Program-made: the position numbers and the translations under genes
In this document: positions 1-64,000 of the stretch, one piece after another
Layout: every line of letters starts with the position of its first letter
Numbering within the stretch: position 1 is the stretch's first letter
Notes under the pieces: generated by a model
What the model was told of the DNA's origin: nothing
What the model saw: only the letters and a program-made list of their open reading frames with translations
The model's database searches: none
Assembly: GCF_000247815.1 (NCBI RefSeq)
Contig: NC_021676.1
Span: 20,636,541-20,700,540 of the forward strand
From: Ficedula albicollis
Taxonomy: Eukaryota; Chordata; Aves; Passeriformes; Muscicapidae
Reading direction: 5' to 3'
Length of the DNA: 64,000 nt

Positions 1-2
1 AG

Positions 3-494
3 GCCTCCACAGGGAAACCAGCTCCTGGCCCGCAGAGACGGGCCCCTCGCCGCCGTGTGGAGCAGGAAACCCAGACTGAGGAACAAGATTCAGCTGCTCA
101 GTACGCTGAGCAGGAGACACAGACAGATACTGCAGCAGAAGAGGAGAGGAATTCAGCTGCTTCCCTCATGGCTGACCAGGAGACAAAGACTGAGACTCCA
201 ACAAAAGAGAATCCAGCTTCCCAAACTGCTAACAAGGGGACCCAGACCAAGGCCCGCAGCTCTGCCCTCTCCACGGGCACTGATGTCCTGGCTGCCCAGC
301 AGCCGCTCTCCGTGTCGGGCAGGGGGTTGTGGCGCTCCTGCGCGGCTGCACAGCCCGGAACCCTGCAGGGCCCCGGGGCCGGCCGCTGCTCCGGGCAGCC
401 ACCGCGCCCAGAGCGCCGCACGCCGGACAAGTGGGGATGGACGGCACTGCCGCCCTACTCTTGGCCGTGGCTTATTGAGATGAACCAGATTTAA
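3..494 (+). CDS. 3'-terminal exon of an unrecognised gene (partial at window edge)
   Basis: A reading frame is open from base 3 to a TAA at 492-494, about 163 residues, with no start codon needed, so this is probably the last coding exon of a gene entering from the left. The first half is low-complexity and acidic/Gln/Thr-rich, with repeated ETQT or GTQT motifs about every 20-40 residues; the second half is Arg/Pro/Gly-rich and may not be coding. The stop codon overlaps a poly(A) signal at 493-498. By synteny ELF4 would be expected next to BCORL1 in convergent orientation, but I do not recognise ELF4 sequence here. No function is assigned; the family is unknown. Confidence 0.4.
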   Translation, partial: ASTGKPAPGPQRRAPRRRVEQETQTEEQDSAAQYAEQETQTDTAAEEERNSAASLMADQETKTETPTKENPASQTANKGTQTKARSSALSTGTDVLAAQQPLSVSGRGLWRSCAAAQPGTLQGPGAGRCSGQPPRPERRTPDKWGWTALPPYSWPWLIEMNQI

Positions 495-498
495 TAAA
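493..498 (+). terminator. poly(A) signal AATAAA
   Basis: AATAAA overlaps the TAA stop of the left-edge reading frame and is followed by an AT-rich stretch. It probably ends the plus-strand gene that enters the window from the left. Confidence 0.5.
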
Positions 499-2208
499 GT
501 ATTTCATTTCTCTAATGGCGCTCACCTGTGCCTGGTCCATCAGGAGAAAGCTGGCTGCAGGGAAGGCCCGTGCAGAGCAGGAGAGCCCCTGTGCTCCTCC
601 AGCCAAACAGAGCCTGTGCCCTCAGCCTCTGCCAGGCTTCAGGTGCTCCAGCTGCTCTGGTTCACATCCCTGGGCTGGTTCACATCTGTCAGCTCCGTCC
701 CGCCCACCTGCTTCCAACTGAACATTTCGGATCATCAGTTTGGTGAGTTTTCCTAAGGCTGCACCTCCTTAGGCTCACGAGGAGCGTGGGGTAGGAGCAC
801 CTCTCCCCTCTCTTTTTAAGGCCTGCCTTGACTGCTCCTGTACCGCTTTGGGGAGTTCCTCTTGGTGGTGTGTGGGCAATGCTTTCCTCCAATCCTGCCA
901 CCAGGGCACTCCTGCTGCCCTTTCTAAGGAAACAAATAACAAACCTACAGCAGCGCCCTGAGCTCCCTCTGCTCCCACTGTGGTGAGTAAAGGCAGCCAG
1001 GGACCAGACAGGGCTACCCCGACATCTGTGTCTGGGGATGGCTGGGCTTGGCTGCAGAGTTCCAGCACCAGGATCAGGCAGGAAACTGGGAGGAGCAGTG
1101 GAGTCTCCCTGTTTTCCCAGCTGTGCAGACACATGGGCCCTGCAGGTCCCACAGGCCACTTCCCCTCTCCCTTCCCTGAGCCACAGACTCAGGCTGACAA
1201 GCACAGAAATCTGCCTAAAACACGAAAGAAAAAAAAAAAAGGCAGGAGCCAGGGAGCCTGATGCAGGTTTTTTCTGTACATCAGTGTTTTTGACACCACA
1301 GCCTGTTGCTGCATATAATAAAACAGAAATCAGAAAGAGCAACCAGAATACACACCCAAAGGCAAAAAAACCCTTGGCTTAAAGAAGGTGCTGCCGGGCC
1401 CCCGGGAGAAGGCTGGCAGCGGGGCTCCAAGGGGGGAAACGCCTGCCCTGGCTGGGGAGAAACACAACACAAAGAAAAAACGAACCAACAAAAAAAACTC
1501 ACCCAAGGCTCCCGCTGCGGAGCGGGGAGAGCCAGAAATCCCCCGATTGTCCCGACCTCAGTCCTGTTAGCACCTGTACAATAAAACTGTACCGGCCCCG
1601 AGGCGGAGCAGCCCGCCCGCACCCGCTCCCGCTCCCGGGACAGCGGCGGGGCGAGCGGAGCGGGGCAAGGGGGCGGCTGCTGCCCTGGGGACAGAGCCTG
1701 GGGCGGGGCACAAGCTGCCGAAGCGGGGCACAGGGAGCAGCGGCACGGATGAGATGGAGGAAGGAGCACGGCAGAGGATGGAGCAGCGGGGCTGGCTCCC
1801 GGCTGAGCGCTGGCAGCAGGAGCCAGCTCCGAAGCCAAGGGAAGGGGCTGTCCCCTGGCTTGTGGGGACCCCTGAGCCGGGCTGGCCTCGGGGCACGCTG
1901 GAGAGGGGCGGGGGGACAGCCCCCATCACCATCACAGTGATACAGACTCAGCAAAAAAACAAAGAAAACATTACAAATTAAATACTAATTAAATAAATAC
2001 TATGGAAGACGTCGGGACGGGGAGGGCGAACGGAGAGGCGCAGTTCCGTGGGGTCCGGTGGGGAGGGGCGGCGGCTCGCACCCCTCGCTGCCCCTTTGAG
2101 CCCCCATTGAGCGCAGGGGCTTCCGTCACCCACCGGAGCTGCAGCAGGCGGCAGCGACCGCCGCTGCCCGCGGCAGGGGGACCTCGGCAAGTCCTTGGAG
2201 GCCAGGGT

Positions 2209-2262
<54 letters not shown>

Positions 2263-2388
2263 CGGCAAGTCCTTGGAGGCGAGGGTCCTCCCTCCCCAGC
2301 CGGCGGAGACCCTGAGGAGAGGAGGAGCGGCTGCTCAAAGGCTCGGCCCCTGCTGCTGGCGCTGAGAGAGCTGCTTCCCCTTGGTCCT
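499..2388. other. Intergenic or 3'-UTR sequence between convergent genes
   Basis: No coding exon can be supported. Two further plus-strand AATAAA words occur at 1317-1322 and 1580-1585, which could be alternative ends of the left gene. GC content rises from about 1600 onward. A G-run artefact lies at 2210-2262. BCORL1 3' UTR may extend into the right part. Confidence 0.5.
2210..2262. other. Poly-G run (53 nt), assembly artefact
   Basis: Pure G, flanked by two near-identical 25-nt segments (2185-2209 and 2263-2287, one mismatch). It looks like two overlapping contig ends separated by spurious G calls rather than merged. Confidence 0.9.
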
Positions 2389-2394
2389 TTTATT
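2389..2394 (-). terminator. Possible poly(A) signal for BCORL1
   Basis: AATAAA on the minus strand, only 34 nt beyond the BCORL1 stop codon. It is close for a 3' UTR; a longer UTR running toward 500 is also possible. Confidence 0.35.
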
Positions 2395-2428
2395 ATTGCC
2401 TCGTGATGCCGGGAGTGGCCGGTGCCCG

Positions 2429-19813
<17,385 letters not shown>

Positions 19814-22165
19814 GACAGCTGCTCCTCACCCTCCAGGACCTGCTGGGGCTCCAGGGACCACTCTGCCTGCAAAAGGGAAGCAGAGGGTTGGCAACGCTCC
19901 TTGGGATGATCCATTCAACTTCCCTTTTGGAAAACTCATCCCCAGCTTTGCTGCCAGGCAGATGGGGAACAACACCTTGGGATGCCACAGGTCTGGAAGA
20001 GGGCTAGGAGGAATTAGCAGTGCCTTTGGACAGAATCCACTGTCCAACCATCCTCTCATTAAACACTGTTATTGCCAAAAAGCCGCTGGCTACCACGAGA
20101 CTTTCACACAAGTGCCTTTGCACACTCACACATCCTTTGAAACATTCCCCCCACTTTCCTTCCCCCTGCAGAGGAACCTCCAGCACCAGAAGATGCCAAG
20201 CAGAGCTGTACAAGGTGATGCCCTTTTACAGCACTGAAACTTCAAGGCTGCACAGGACTCTCCTAAAGCAGCCCACGGCAGGTCCTAGGGGCAAAGCCTC
20301 AAACAAGGAGGGTCTGTCCCCAGCCGAGGACTCCTGGAGGGAGCAGAGGTTTGCCAGTGGTGCTGCCAAGGGTTTATCCCCTCCCTCTGTGAGGAAGGTG
20401 CTGGTTTTCTTTGGAGTTAGGGGTGGAAAACACGAGGGAATCCAGAGATTCAGGAGCATCCATGAGGCACTGCCGGCTGGGTGGAGCTTTCAGGGGAGAG
20501 CGTTGCAGCCAATCGTGCAGCGCTGGGTGCTGGAGCATTGAGAAGCTCTGCTGCTCCAGGGAAAAGGCAGAGGAGGAAGAGAGGATCTCCTGTGCTAACA
20601 AGTGGACTCAGCCAAACCAAGCAGGATTGACTGCGAAAGGGAGAGAGATGCCGTCAAGGAAGTTCAGGGAAATACTAAGCCCTGAAGGGTAAAGCAGGCA
20701 CAGAGCCACGGCACCGCTGCCGGTGCAGCGGTGGGAGTGGGAATTAGCTGGAAGCAGCACGTGATCCCCAATCTCTGTCGGCTGTCTCTTCCCTGACAAA
20801 CTCCTGGCGACACCAGCTCGGCACGGGACGAGCGGCAGCTTGTGCCACCAAAGGGGCCAGGCAGGCGGCGAGCTGCCGGCCGAGGGACGGGGCGCGGGGC
20901 TGAGCAGAGCTGCCGGGTGTCCCCGCGCAGCCCCGGCGAGCGCGGGGGACCCGAGGAGCAGCAGGAGAAAGGGGCCAGGCACCCGGGAGAAACGGGGGCA
21001 AGGCAGCCGGTGTGCCACAGAGAAAGCGACGGACCCATCTGCACGTACGAGGGCACCAGTAAGCAAACAGCGCACGGAAATCAGAGGTCGGGGGAAGAGG
21101 GGAAACCTGCTAAAAACGCACATTGTGCGACGGGAGAAATGCTCGGCAGCGATGGGGGAGACGGGCAGACGCCGAGGCAGAGAGCAGGGTCATACCCAAA
21201 GAGAACGAGGTGGCTTGGAGCAGGAAGGGGAGGAGTCTTTCGATGCTTGGAGAGAAATGCAACATAAAGGAAATAGGGGAACAAACAATCTGCGGGGATT
21301 TCACCATCTTAGGCTAAACTGAAAGAAGGGGAGGAGGAAGGTTCAGCCCCCAAGCACGGCAGCAGGACAGATGTTCCAGGAGGAATCCAAAGGGACCCTC
21401 TGTGCCTCGGGGGAAGGGGATGCACGACGTGGAGCTGGGGACAAGCAGAGATCAGTGACCCCGGAATAGTTCTGGCAAGGGAGGAGTGATAACGGGGTGC
21501 TACGAGCAGCTGGAAGGAACAGCACGTTTGGAGTGCTCGAGTAAGAGCTGGAGAAAAGAGCCGGAACGACGGCCACAAGAGGAGAGCTGGGAGGACACAG
21601 TGACAGAGATCGACTCTGTTCCGTGGATTCTCGGCCTCTGTCCTCTACAGACCAAGTGGGACACACGCCAAAGACAGGCATTTCACAGGGGACGAAGAAC
21701 AGAAAAGAAAAAAGAATCCAGATATGAACTCAGAGAAGGAATAAAACAGGGGCCGAGCACCAGCCGTGGGTTCAAGCGCAAGCCAGTGGAGCAACAGCAT
21801 CCTTAGAAAGGCAGAGCAGGAAGTTTAGTGGGAAATGCAGGGATGAGCAGCATCCCCGTGCACCACGGAACCAGAGAGAGCCACTGCAGCCTGCCTGGGT
21901 CAGAACACGGCCAGCCGAGTCGGAAAGCGAGCAGATCTGCCATCTACACTGGTGCAGCTGGAAGCGACATTAAAGGGATGTAATTAAACTCGCAGGAAAC
22001 CCTTGGAGAACACAACTAGGGCATGGCTTCACATGCCTGTCTTCGAGCAGAAGAAGCTGTTGAGAAAACTGTTGAAGCCCTTCTCTCCCCTCACCCCTTC
22101 AGTCATGCCACTGGAGCCCTGCAGTACCCCAGTAAACCTGACCAGGGACTTGATCTCTGTTTAAA

Positions 22166-22198
22166 ATACTTTTTTTTTCTTTTTTTTTTTTTTTTTTT
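22166..22198. repeat. Poly-T tract
   Basis: Nearly pure T with one C interruption on the plus strand. It may be the poly(A) tail of an old minus-strand insertion, but no element body is recognised beside it. Confidence 0.6.
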
Positions 22199-23930
22199 CC
22201 TGGCTGAACTGGTTTTAACCTATACCAGCTCCTAGATCAGCTTCACCAAGAGGGAGAGAGGGCAGAGCCTGGCACAGACTCTACTTAATCCACAACGTCT
22301 GCCAAAGGAAGTGTATACGAAACCACAGTCTTATTTTGATTTAGCTAAATAGGTGCTCAGCCAATTCTAATTAACGCCAAAGAAAACGAGTTTAGAATGA
22401 AGTAAGAACATCGAGGCATTCTGCGTGGGGAAGCTCATACACTATTAAAGCACCTTCACCTCCCAAAACAAAACTGTGAGCAAGGAAGGTGCTGAACACA
22501 CTCGCCTCCGACGACAAGCCCTCCAAGAGGTTTGCAATGAAGCTACTACAGCAAATTAAAAGAAAAGGGGATTTTGTTCATTAAGGCAACACATCTCATC
22601 GTTTCGCAAAAGGAAACGATGCTACTCTGCAAACCCGCCTCTTCCAGGCTCCAGGAAAAGCAAAGCAGATGTTTTCCTTGCAGTGAAAGTGTGCTTTTAC
22701 TCAGGTTAGTGATGACTTGGCTACCCATGGAAGCTCCCTTGGATTAAGTCAAGAAATTACTCTTCTGAAATACTGCTGTACGGCAATATGGAAACAAGTT
22801 TCCTGAGATGAAGTTCTGCAGGAATGGACATTTCCTAACCATTTTCTCATTATAGAGAAGTCCTCCTTGCAATGAAAACCCAACAGCCCCAAGACAACCA
22901 TCATTCCAGGGCAGGCTGAGCAAGGGCTCCAGGACAGGCTCCCCCAGCATTCACCTGCCAGCTCCCACTGCTGACAAGAATTAAGCCCATGCCACCTCCA
23001 CGCTGAGCCCTGTTAAACCCTGCCTGTTCCCTGGCTCTTGGGGATCCCAACTTGAGCTGCCTGAAGTGAGGCTGCCTCACTGCAGCCCCTCACAGTCACA
23101 CCTCCCACCCCAGCACTAACAGCAAAGGGGGTGCAGAGTAGATTCTGAAGCCATCCTGCTGCAAGCCACCCTCTTTTCCCAGTGACAGCCATCCCTTGGC
23201 CCCATCAGGTCCCCAACCTGACAACTCTCAGCTCCTCAAGCACTTGCACTGGCAAACACGTAAAGCAACTTCTCAGGCTGGCACCAAGCTGCCAGTCACG
23301 GATAGCCAAGGGTTTGCTTCTCACTGGGGAGTCTGGTGCTGTTGGTGTTTGCCCTCACAGATGTCACAACTCTGTTGCCACCTGGTCTAACTCACTTTGA
23401 TCAGATTACCAGAGCCATGACCTCCTGCAGTGTCCACCTGTGACAGAGCCAGGCCTACCAGTGTGGGAAGGGGGCTTTTCCCTGCTCCTCCCAGAGACAG
23501 CCTGTGCCAATCACCTCTCCACGGTGCAAACACACCCCTCTGCAGGACCATGCTGCCCTGAGCCCCCTCAAAAGCTTTCCGTGTATTTTCCTGCCCTGTC
23601 CATTTCCAAGTACTAAAACCACTCAGATTTCAAAGCGCTTTCCCTTCCTCTCCTGCACGTGAGCTACACACCGAGAGATGGAGCAGTGTCCTGCTGCACC
23701 CTGCCTGGACAGGTACTGAAACACCAGCAGCCACTCTTATCAACCCCCCCAGCACCTGGATTCCCTCTGCCTGCTCTGGGCAGGCACACCATCCCAACAC
23801 AGGTGGGAGAGCAGCAAGCAAAGAGCCAAAAGGCAGCAAAGGGAGCTCACACAGTGGCACAGGTTCACCCAGGGAGAGAATCAGCTTTGCCTTTCCCCCT
23901 GCATGAGTGGCAGCCAAGCCACAGCACGAG

Positions 23931-24088
23931 CTGACTCCAGGAATCCCAGTGCGGGTCACTTGGACACAGCACACGCTGCCCAGTCAGTGGTGTGTCACTT
24001 GGACACAGCATGAGCTGACTCCAGGAATCCCAGTGCGGGTCACTTGGACACAGCAAACGCTGCCCAGTCAGTGGTGCCTCCATGCTGG
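23931..24088. repeat. Imperfect tandem repeat, 84-bp period
   Basis: The sequence beginning CTGACTCCAGGAATCCCAG and running through TCACTTGGACACAGCA and CGCTGCCCAGTCAGTGGTG occurs at 23931 and again at 24015. The inner TCACTTGGACACAGCA element appears three times. Confidence 0.85.
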
Positions 24089-25386
24089 CACTGAGTGGAA
24101 GGACAAGGACTTCCCAGCCCTAGGGTACGGAGCAGAGAAAGGCCAGCCCATCCCTGGGCAGCAGGAGATGGGGAGGATGCCGTGGTTGCCCTCCCACAGC
24201 AGCGTGTGGCTCCTGTGGCCAGGGGACACTGCGGAAGGCCGGGAGCAATGCACTTTGACCCTGGAAACACACCCGCGGGAGACACCTTTGAAACAGTCAT
24301 TCCCAGAGCAGCAAAACCTGTCAGGAAGGGGGGTTTTATCCCCTGGGTGGCTACAAAATATAAAACGAGGTCAGCCGCTGGAAACTCGGGTGGGACTCAG
24401 CGCCCAGAGCACAGCTGGCCACTCTGACAGGAATGGGGTGGGATGTGCCCTGCAGCTCCTCCCGGGGCTCAAGGGGGCCAGAAGGGAACGCTCTGCAGCC
24501 ACAGCCAGGTCTCCTTCCCTTGCCATAGTTTGTTCACTTTGGCAATTCTTTGTTGCCATTAGTAACGCAGGCAAGGAATTCTATTTGTTTTGAAATGTGA
24601 TGGTCTGGTGTCCATTGGAGGTGCAGAGCGAGCACTGATCCCGAGACCTGCCCCAAGCACCACTTTGGAAAACCTGGCTGAGCAAACTGCTGGCAAAAAA
24701 TTAAAAATTAAACCAAAAATTAAATCAAAAAACCTACGACGGCCCTATCACAGGACTCGCAGTGGGCACGATACGCAACGAGGGAAAAATTTAAACGAGA
24801 AAACTGGAAAAAAAAAAAAAGGAGAACAGTCTATCTTACGTTATGTTACCGCTCATGCAGAGGTCAGAAACTGTAGGAGAATGGACCAGGAATGACTAGA
24901 GTGGCACAAAAGGCAGCAAGGAGGGGCCGGGCCACCTCTGGGGCAGTCCGGGCAGAGCGGTGCCCGGCGAGGGCGGCCCCGAGCCGGGTTTGGTCCCCGC
25001 TGCCTGCACAGCCGCCCCGGCCGCTGCGGAGCTGAGCCAGGCTTTGCCTACACGCATTTGCTTAAGCTGATTTAAAGAAACAGTAACACCACACGTAATT
25101 ATAGATCCTCGGCACGGTGAATTGGAAATAAAAAAGAAAAGAAAAAAATCCGTCCCTATTTCAGAAAAAAAAAAAAAATAAAAGTTTGCTGCACGCCGGG
25201 CAGTGCCGTGATAATTGGTCCCAGCTGCTGGACAACTGGTGTCACTAAACCCGGGCTTGTCTGCAACAAGCAGGCTGCCCCCACCAAAGCCCGCACATTT
25301 TTAAGGACTGAACAAGAGCCATTAAGGGATGACAATGTTCAAAAATGTCTCTGACAAGGTGCACATCGTCCAAAACGCCAAAAGCA

Positions 25387-35235
<9,849 letters not shown>

Positions 35236-35327
<92 letters not shown>
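35236..35327. other. Poly-G run (92 nt), assembly artefact
   Basis: Pure G flanked by GC-rich sequence. Confidence 0.9.
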
Positions 35328-35331
<4 letters not shown>

Positions 35332-35390
35332 CCTGTCCCCGGCACGGGACAGGCTGGGGAGAGCATTTCTGAGCCTGGCGTTCCAGCCCC

Positions 35391-35538
35391 GGACTTGCCT
35401 CCCCTGCGCTGGTCGTCCCGCACTGTGCCAGGCTGAGCCTCTCCCTCCCTCCCTCCTGTCGATCGGACTTGCCTCCCCTGCGCTGGTCGTCCCGCACTGT
35501 GCCAGGCTGAGCCTCTCCCTCCCTCCCTCCTGTCGGTC
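35391..35538. repeat. Direct tandem duplication, 74-bp unit
   Basis: The unit starts GGACTTGCCTCCCCTGCGCT and ends CCTCCCTCCCTCCTGTCG; copies begin at 35391 and 35465 and are almost identical. It lies close to two G runs, so a misassembly origin is possible. Confidence 0.9.
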
Positions 35539-36019
35539 GGGTGCTCAGCCCCTCTCCCACCCCGGGGAGTGGAGCTCAGGCCCGTCCTGGGCAGGACCAT
35601 TTCCAGCCCATGGGGGCTGGAGGTGTTCAGGGACACGGAAACTCCACGATCCCAACAAGCAAAGGTACAGGACTCCAGGGACCCAGCCCAGGGTGCTCCG
35701 TGACAGCCCCAGTGCTCGCACTCACATCCTGAGCTTGGGAAGCCAGAGGGACAAGATTTCAGCTGCAGAAAGAGCCCAGACGAAATATTTTACAGGTTAT
35801 TTATAGCCTGCATTAAAAAAAGATAACAAAAAAAAGAAACAAAAAATACCCCTCAACCCCCGAAAAAAACAGCGACCAAAAGCCTTTTGTTTGTTGATTT
35901 TAAATCCGCCTTTCACTCCATCCCGCTCCCACCGGCCTCCCGGGACGCCGGGTGCAGGAGCCGGGCTGCACCGGCAGCTCCCCGGGCTGGAGCGGCCCTC
36001 GCTCCCGGTGGCTCCGTGC

Positions 36020-39075
<3,056 letters not shown>

Positions 39076-39093
39076 GGAAGGGCAGCCCTGGGT

Positions 39094-39099
39094 TTTATT
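39094..39099 (-). terminator. UTP14A: UTP14A poly(A) signal
   Basis: AATAAA on the minus strand, 95 nt past the UTP14A stop codon, a normal position for a short 3' UTR. Confidence 0.75.
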
Positions 39100-39194
39100 G
39101 CAGAGAAAGAGGTAGAAGCAACTGGACAGAACCAGGAGCTGCTCCTGGTTCCTTTGCTGGCTCCAGTTCAAGCCCCCAAGCTGAAGACACAGAG

Positions 39195-62659
<23,465 letters not shown>

Positions 62660-64000
62660 CACCTGCTTGGAAGGGAGAACTTTGTTGTTTTGTCTAATGG
62701 AAGCTGGAAGTGGTGGAGGAGAGGAGAAGGGCTGCATGGCAGGCACCCGGTTCCCCATGGCCATTTTGCTTTAGTCATTCCTCCCGGCGGCACGGGACAG
62801 CGAGCGCGGGTGGCACGTCCTGGTCGCCGTGGGGCGCTGCCACCGCCGAGGCAGCTCTGCCTGGGGCTGTCCCTCTGGCAGGGCAGGGTCAGCTCTGCTC
62901 CCTCCCTCCTGCTGAGGAATCCCCAGGGAAGGGGAGAGCAATGGTGGCAGCAGCGTCCTCTCTCCCCTCCTCCCTCCTTCCTCTCATCCGTTCGTTGTTT
63001 TGTGCTTGGCGTGGAGACGTTTTGGTGGCCCAAGGACCCAAACAAGAGGGGAGGAGTTCTGCTGGCAGCGGGTTTTAAGTAGCTTTCTTCCCCTGCTCCT
63101 TTCCATGTGATGTAAGGAGGCAGCAGCTATGAGGGAACCCCCCTTCCCACCCTGGGCTTCGAGGGAGGGGCAGGGCAGCCAGGGTCTGCCTGTGCCACTG
63201 GCTCCTGGCTGCTGCTGGGGCTGTGGCTGCTGCTGGGTGTCCACATTGAGCCCTCCCCAGCTGTGGCACAGCAGCTGTGCAGAACCTCAGCCCCATTCTG
63301 TGTTGTGTCATTGCACCCCCGTGTCCACCCCTGGCCTTGCTCAGCCGTCCTAGTCTGGCTTAGGGAGCCTTGGACCTTCCCAGGGTTGTGCCAGCTGCCC
63401 AGGGCTGTGTGCTGTCGGGCACTTGTGTGTCCTCAGCAGAGGGGGAGAGGCTGGGGGATGGTGGGAGAGCTCTGGGCCATGGCAGGGCTCCCCCCACTCC
63501 ACAGGACCCTCACACCTCTGGGATCCCCGCAGAGGTCCCTGGAGGAGGAGAGGCCATTCTGTGTCCTGGCAGATCCCATCCCACGGTGCTGGGCACTCCC
63601 GTTCCTCCCTGCTGGGGTGTCCTGCCTGCCCAGCCCCGTGTGTGCTCCTGCCTGGCACTGGGAAATGCCTGCTGCTCTGTCCCTGCCCTCTGGTGCCAGC
63701 CTGCTCTCAGCAGCCGGGATCCTGCTGCCTCTGGAGCCTGGCCCGTGCCTCCACCCCGCTCCTTGCCCTGGGCTGTGGCTGGCGGCGAGGGGAGGGGTGT
63801 GAACGGGGCACTGGCACTGCCTCCTCTCCCGGCTGAGAGGGCAGAGCTGCCCCAGCTGCTCCCAGTTGGAATGAGGCAGGGAAGGAGCCCCGGCCATGGC
63901 CCTGCAGCCAGCCCAGCCCAGCCCCGTCCTGTTCCATCCTCCCAGGACAGGCCTCCTGTGCCCCGCCCCGTGGGAGTCGCCCCAACACGCTACTGACCAA
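62660..64000 (+). other. ZDHHC9 3' UTR and beyond
   Basis: No exon and no AATAAA seen up to the window end. Likely long 3' UTR continuing off the window. Confidence 0.5.

Overview
This is eukaryotic, almost certainly avian (songbird-like), nuclear DNA. Three vertebrate genes can be followed exon by exon with consensus splice sites, CR1-type LINE 3' ends typical of birds sit in the introns, and the sequence is GC-rich and intron-dense. From the left: (1) the 3' end of an unrecognised plus-strand gene (1-498); (2) BCORL1, a corepressor of the BCOR family, on the minus strand (coding 19813 down to 2429); (3) about 19 kb (19.9-39 kb) of upstream or 5'-UTR-intron sequence with no coding exon I can support; (4) UTP14A, a ribosome-biogenesis factor, on the minus strand (47817 down to 39195, first exon lost); (5) ZDHHC9, a Ras palmitoyltransferase, on the plus strand (50018 to 62305 or 62659). 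BCORL1, UTP14A and ZDHHC9 are neighbours on human Xq25-q26 in the same relative orientations, so this is a conserved block (chicken chromosome 4 / songbird 4A by established comparative maps).

The three proteins do not form one pathway. BCORL1 acts in nuclear Polycomb PRC1.1/CtBP repression, UTP14A in the nucleolar SSU processome, and ZDHHC9 at the Golgi. UTP14A and ZDHHC9 are head to head and probably share a CpG-rich promoter region (47.8-50.0 kb).

The assembly is damaged. Fourteen uninterrupted G runs, 31 to 4683 bases long and about 9.9 kb in total (15% of the window), all lie on the plus strand. One is followed directly by the end of an Illumina adapter, and three are flanked by direct copies of the same sequence. 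They are read or gap-filling artefacts. They remove part of BCORL1 exon 3, the first UTP14A exon and probably the ZDHHC9 5' UTR, and they create a false copy of BCORL1 exon 6. The very long poly-Gly or poly-Pro reading frames across them are meaningless.

The biology worth following is in gene structure: a phase-locked pair of homologous, apparently mutually exclusive exons in BCORL1; a 45-bp array that copies a ZDHHC9 splice donor 43 times in frame; partial or whole duplication of two other ZDHHC9 exon ends; a textbook U12-type AT-AC intron in ZDHHC9; and a lysine/alanine repeat tail on UTP14A. I found no mobile defence system, CRISPR array, tRNA or rRNA.
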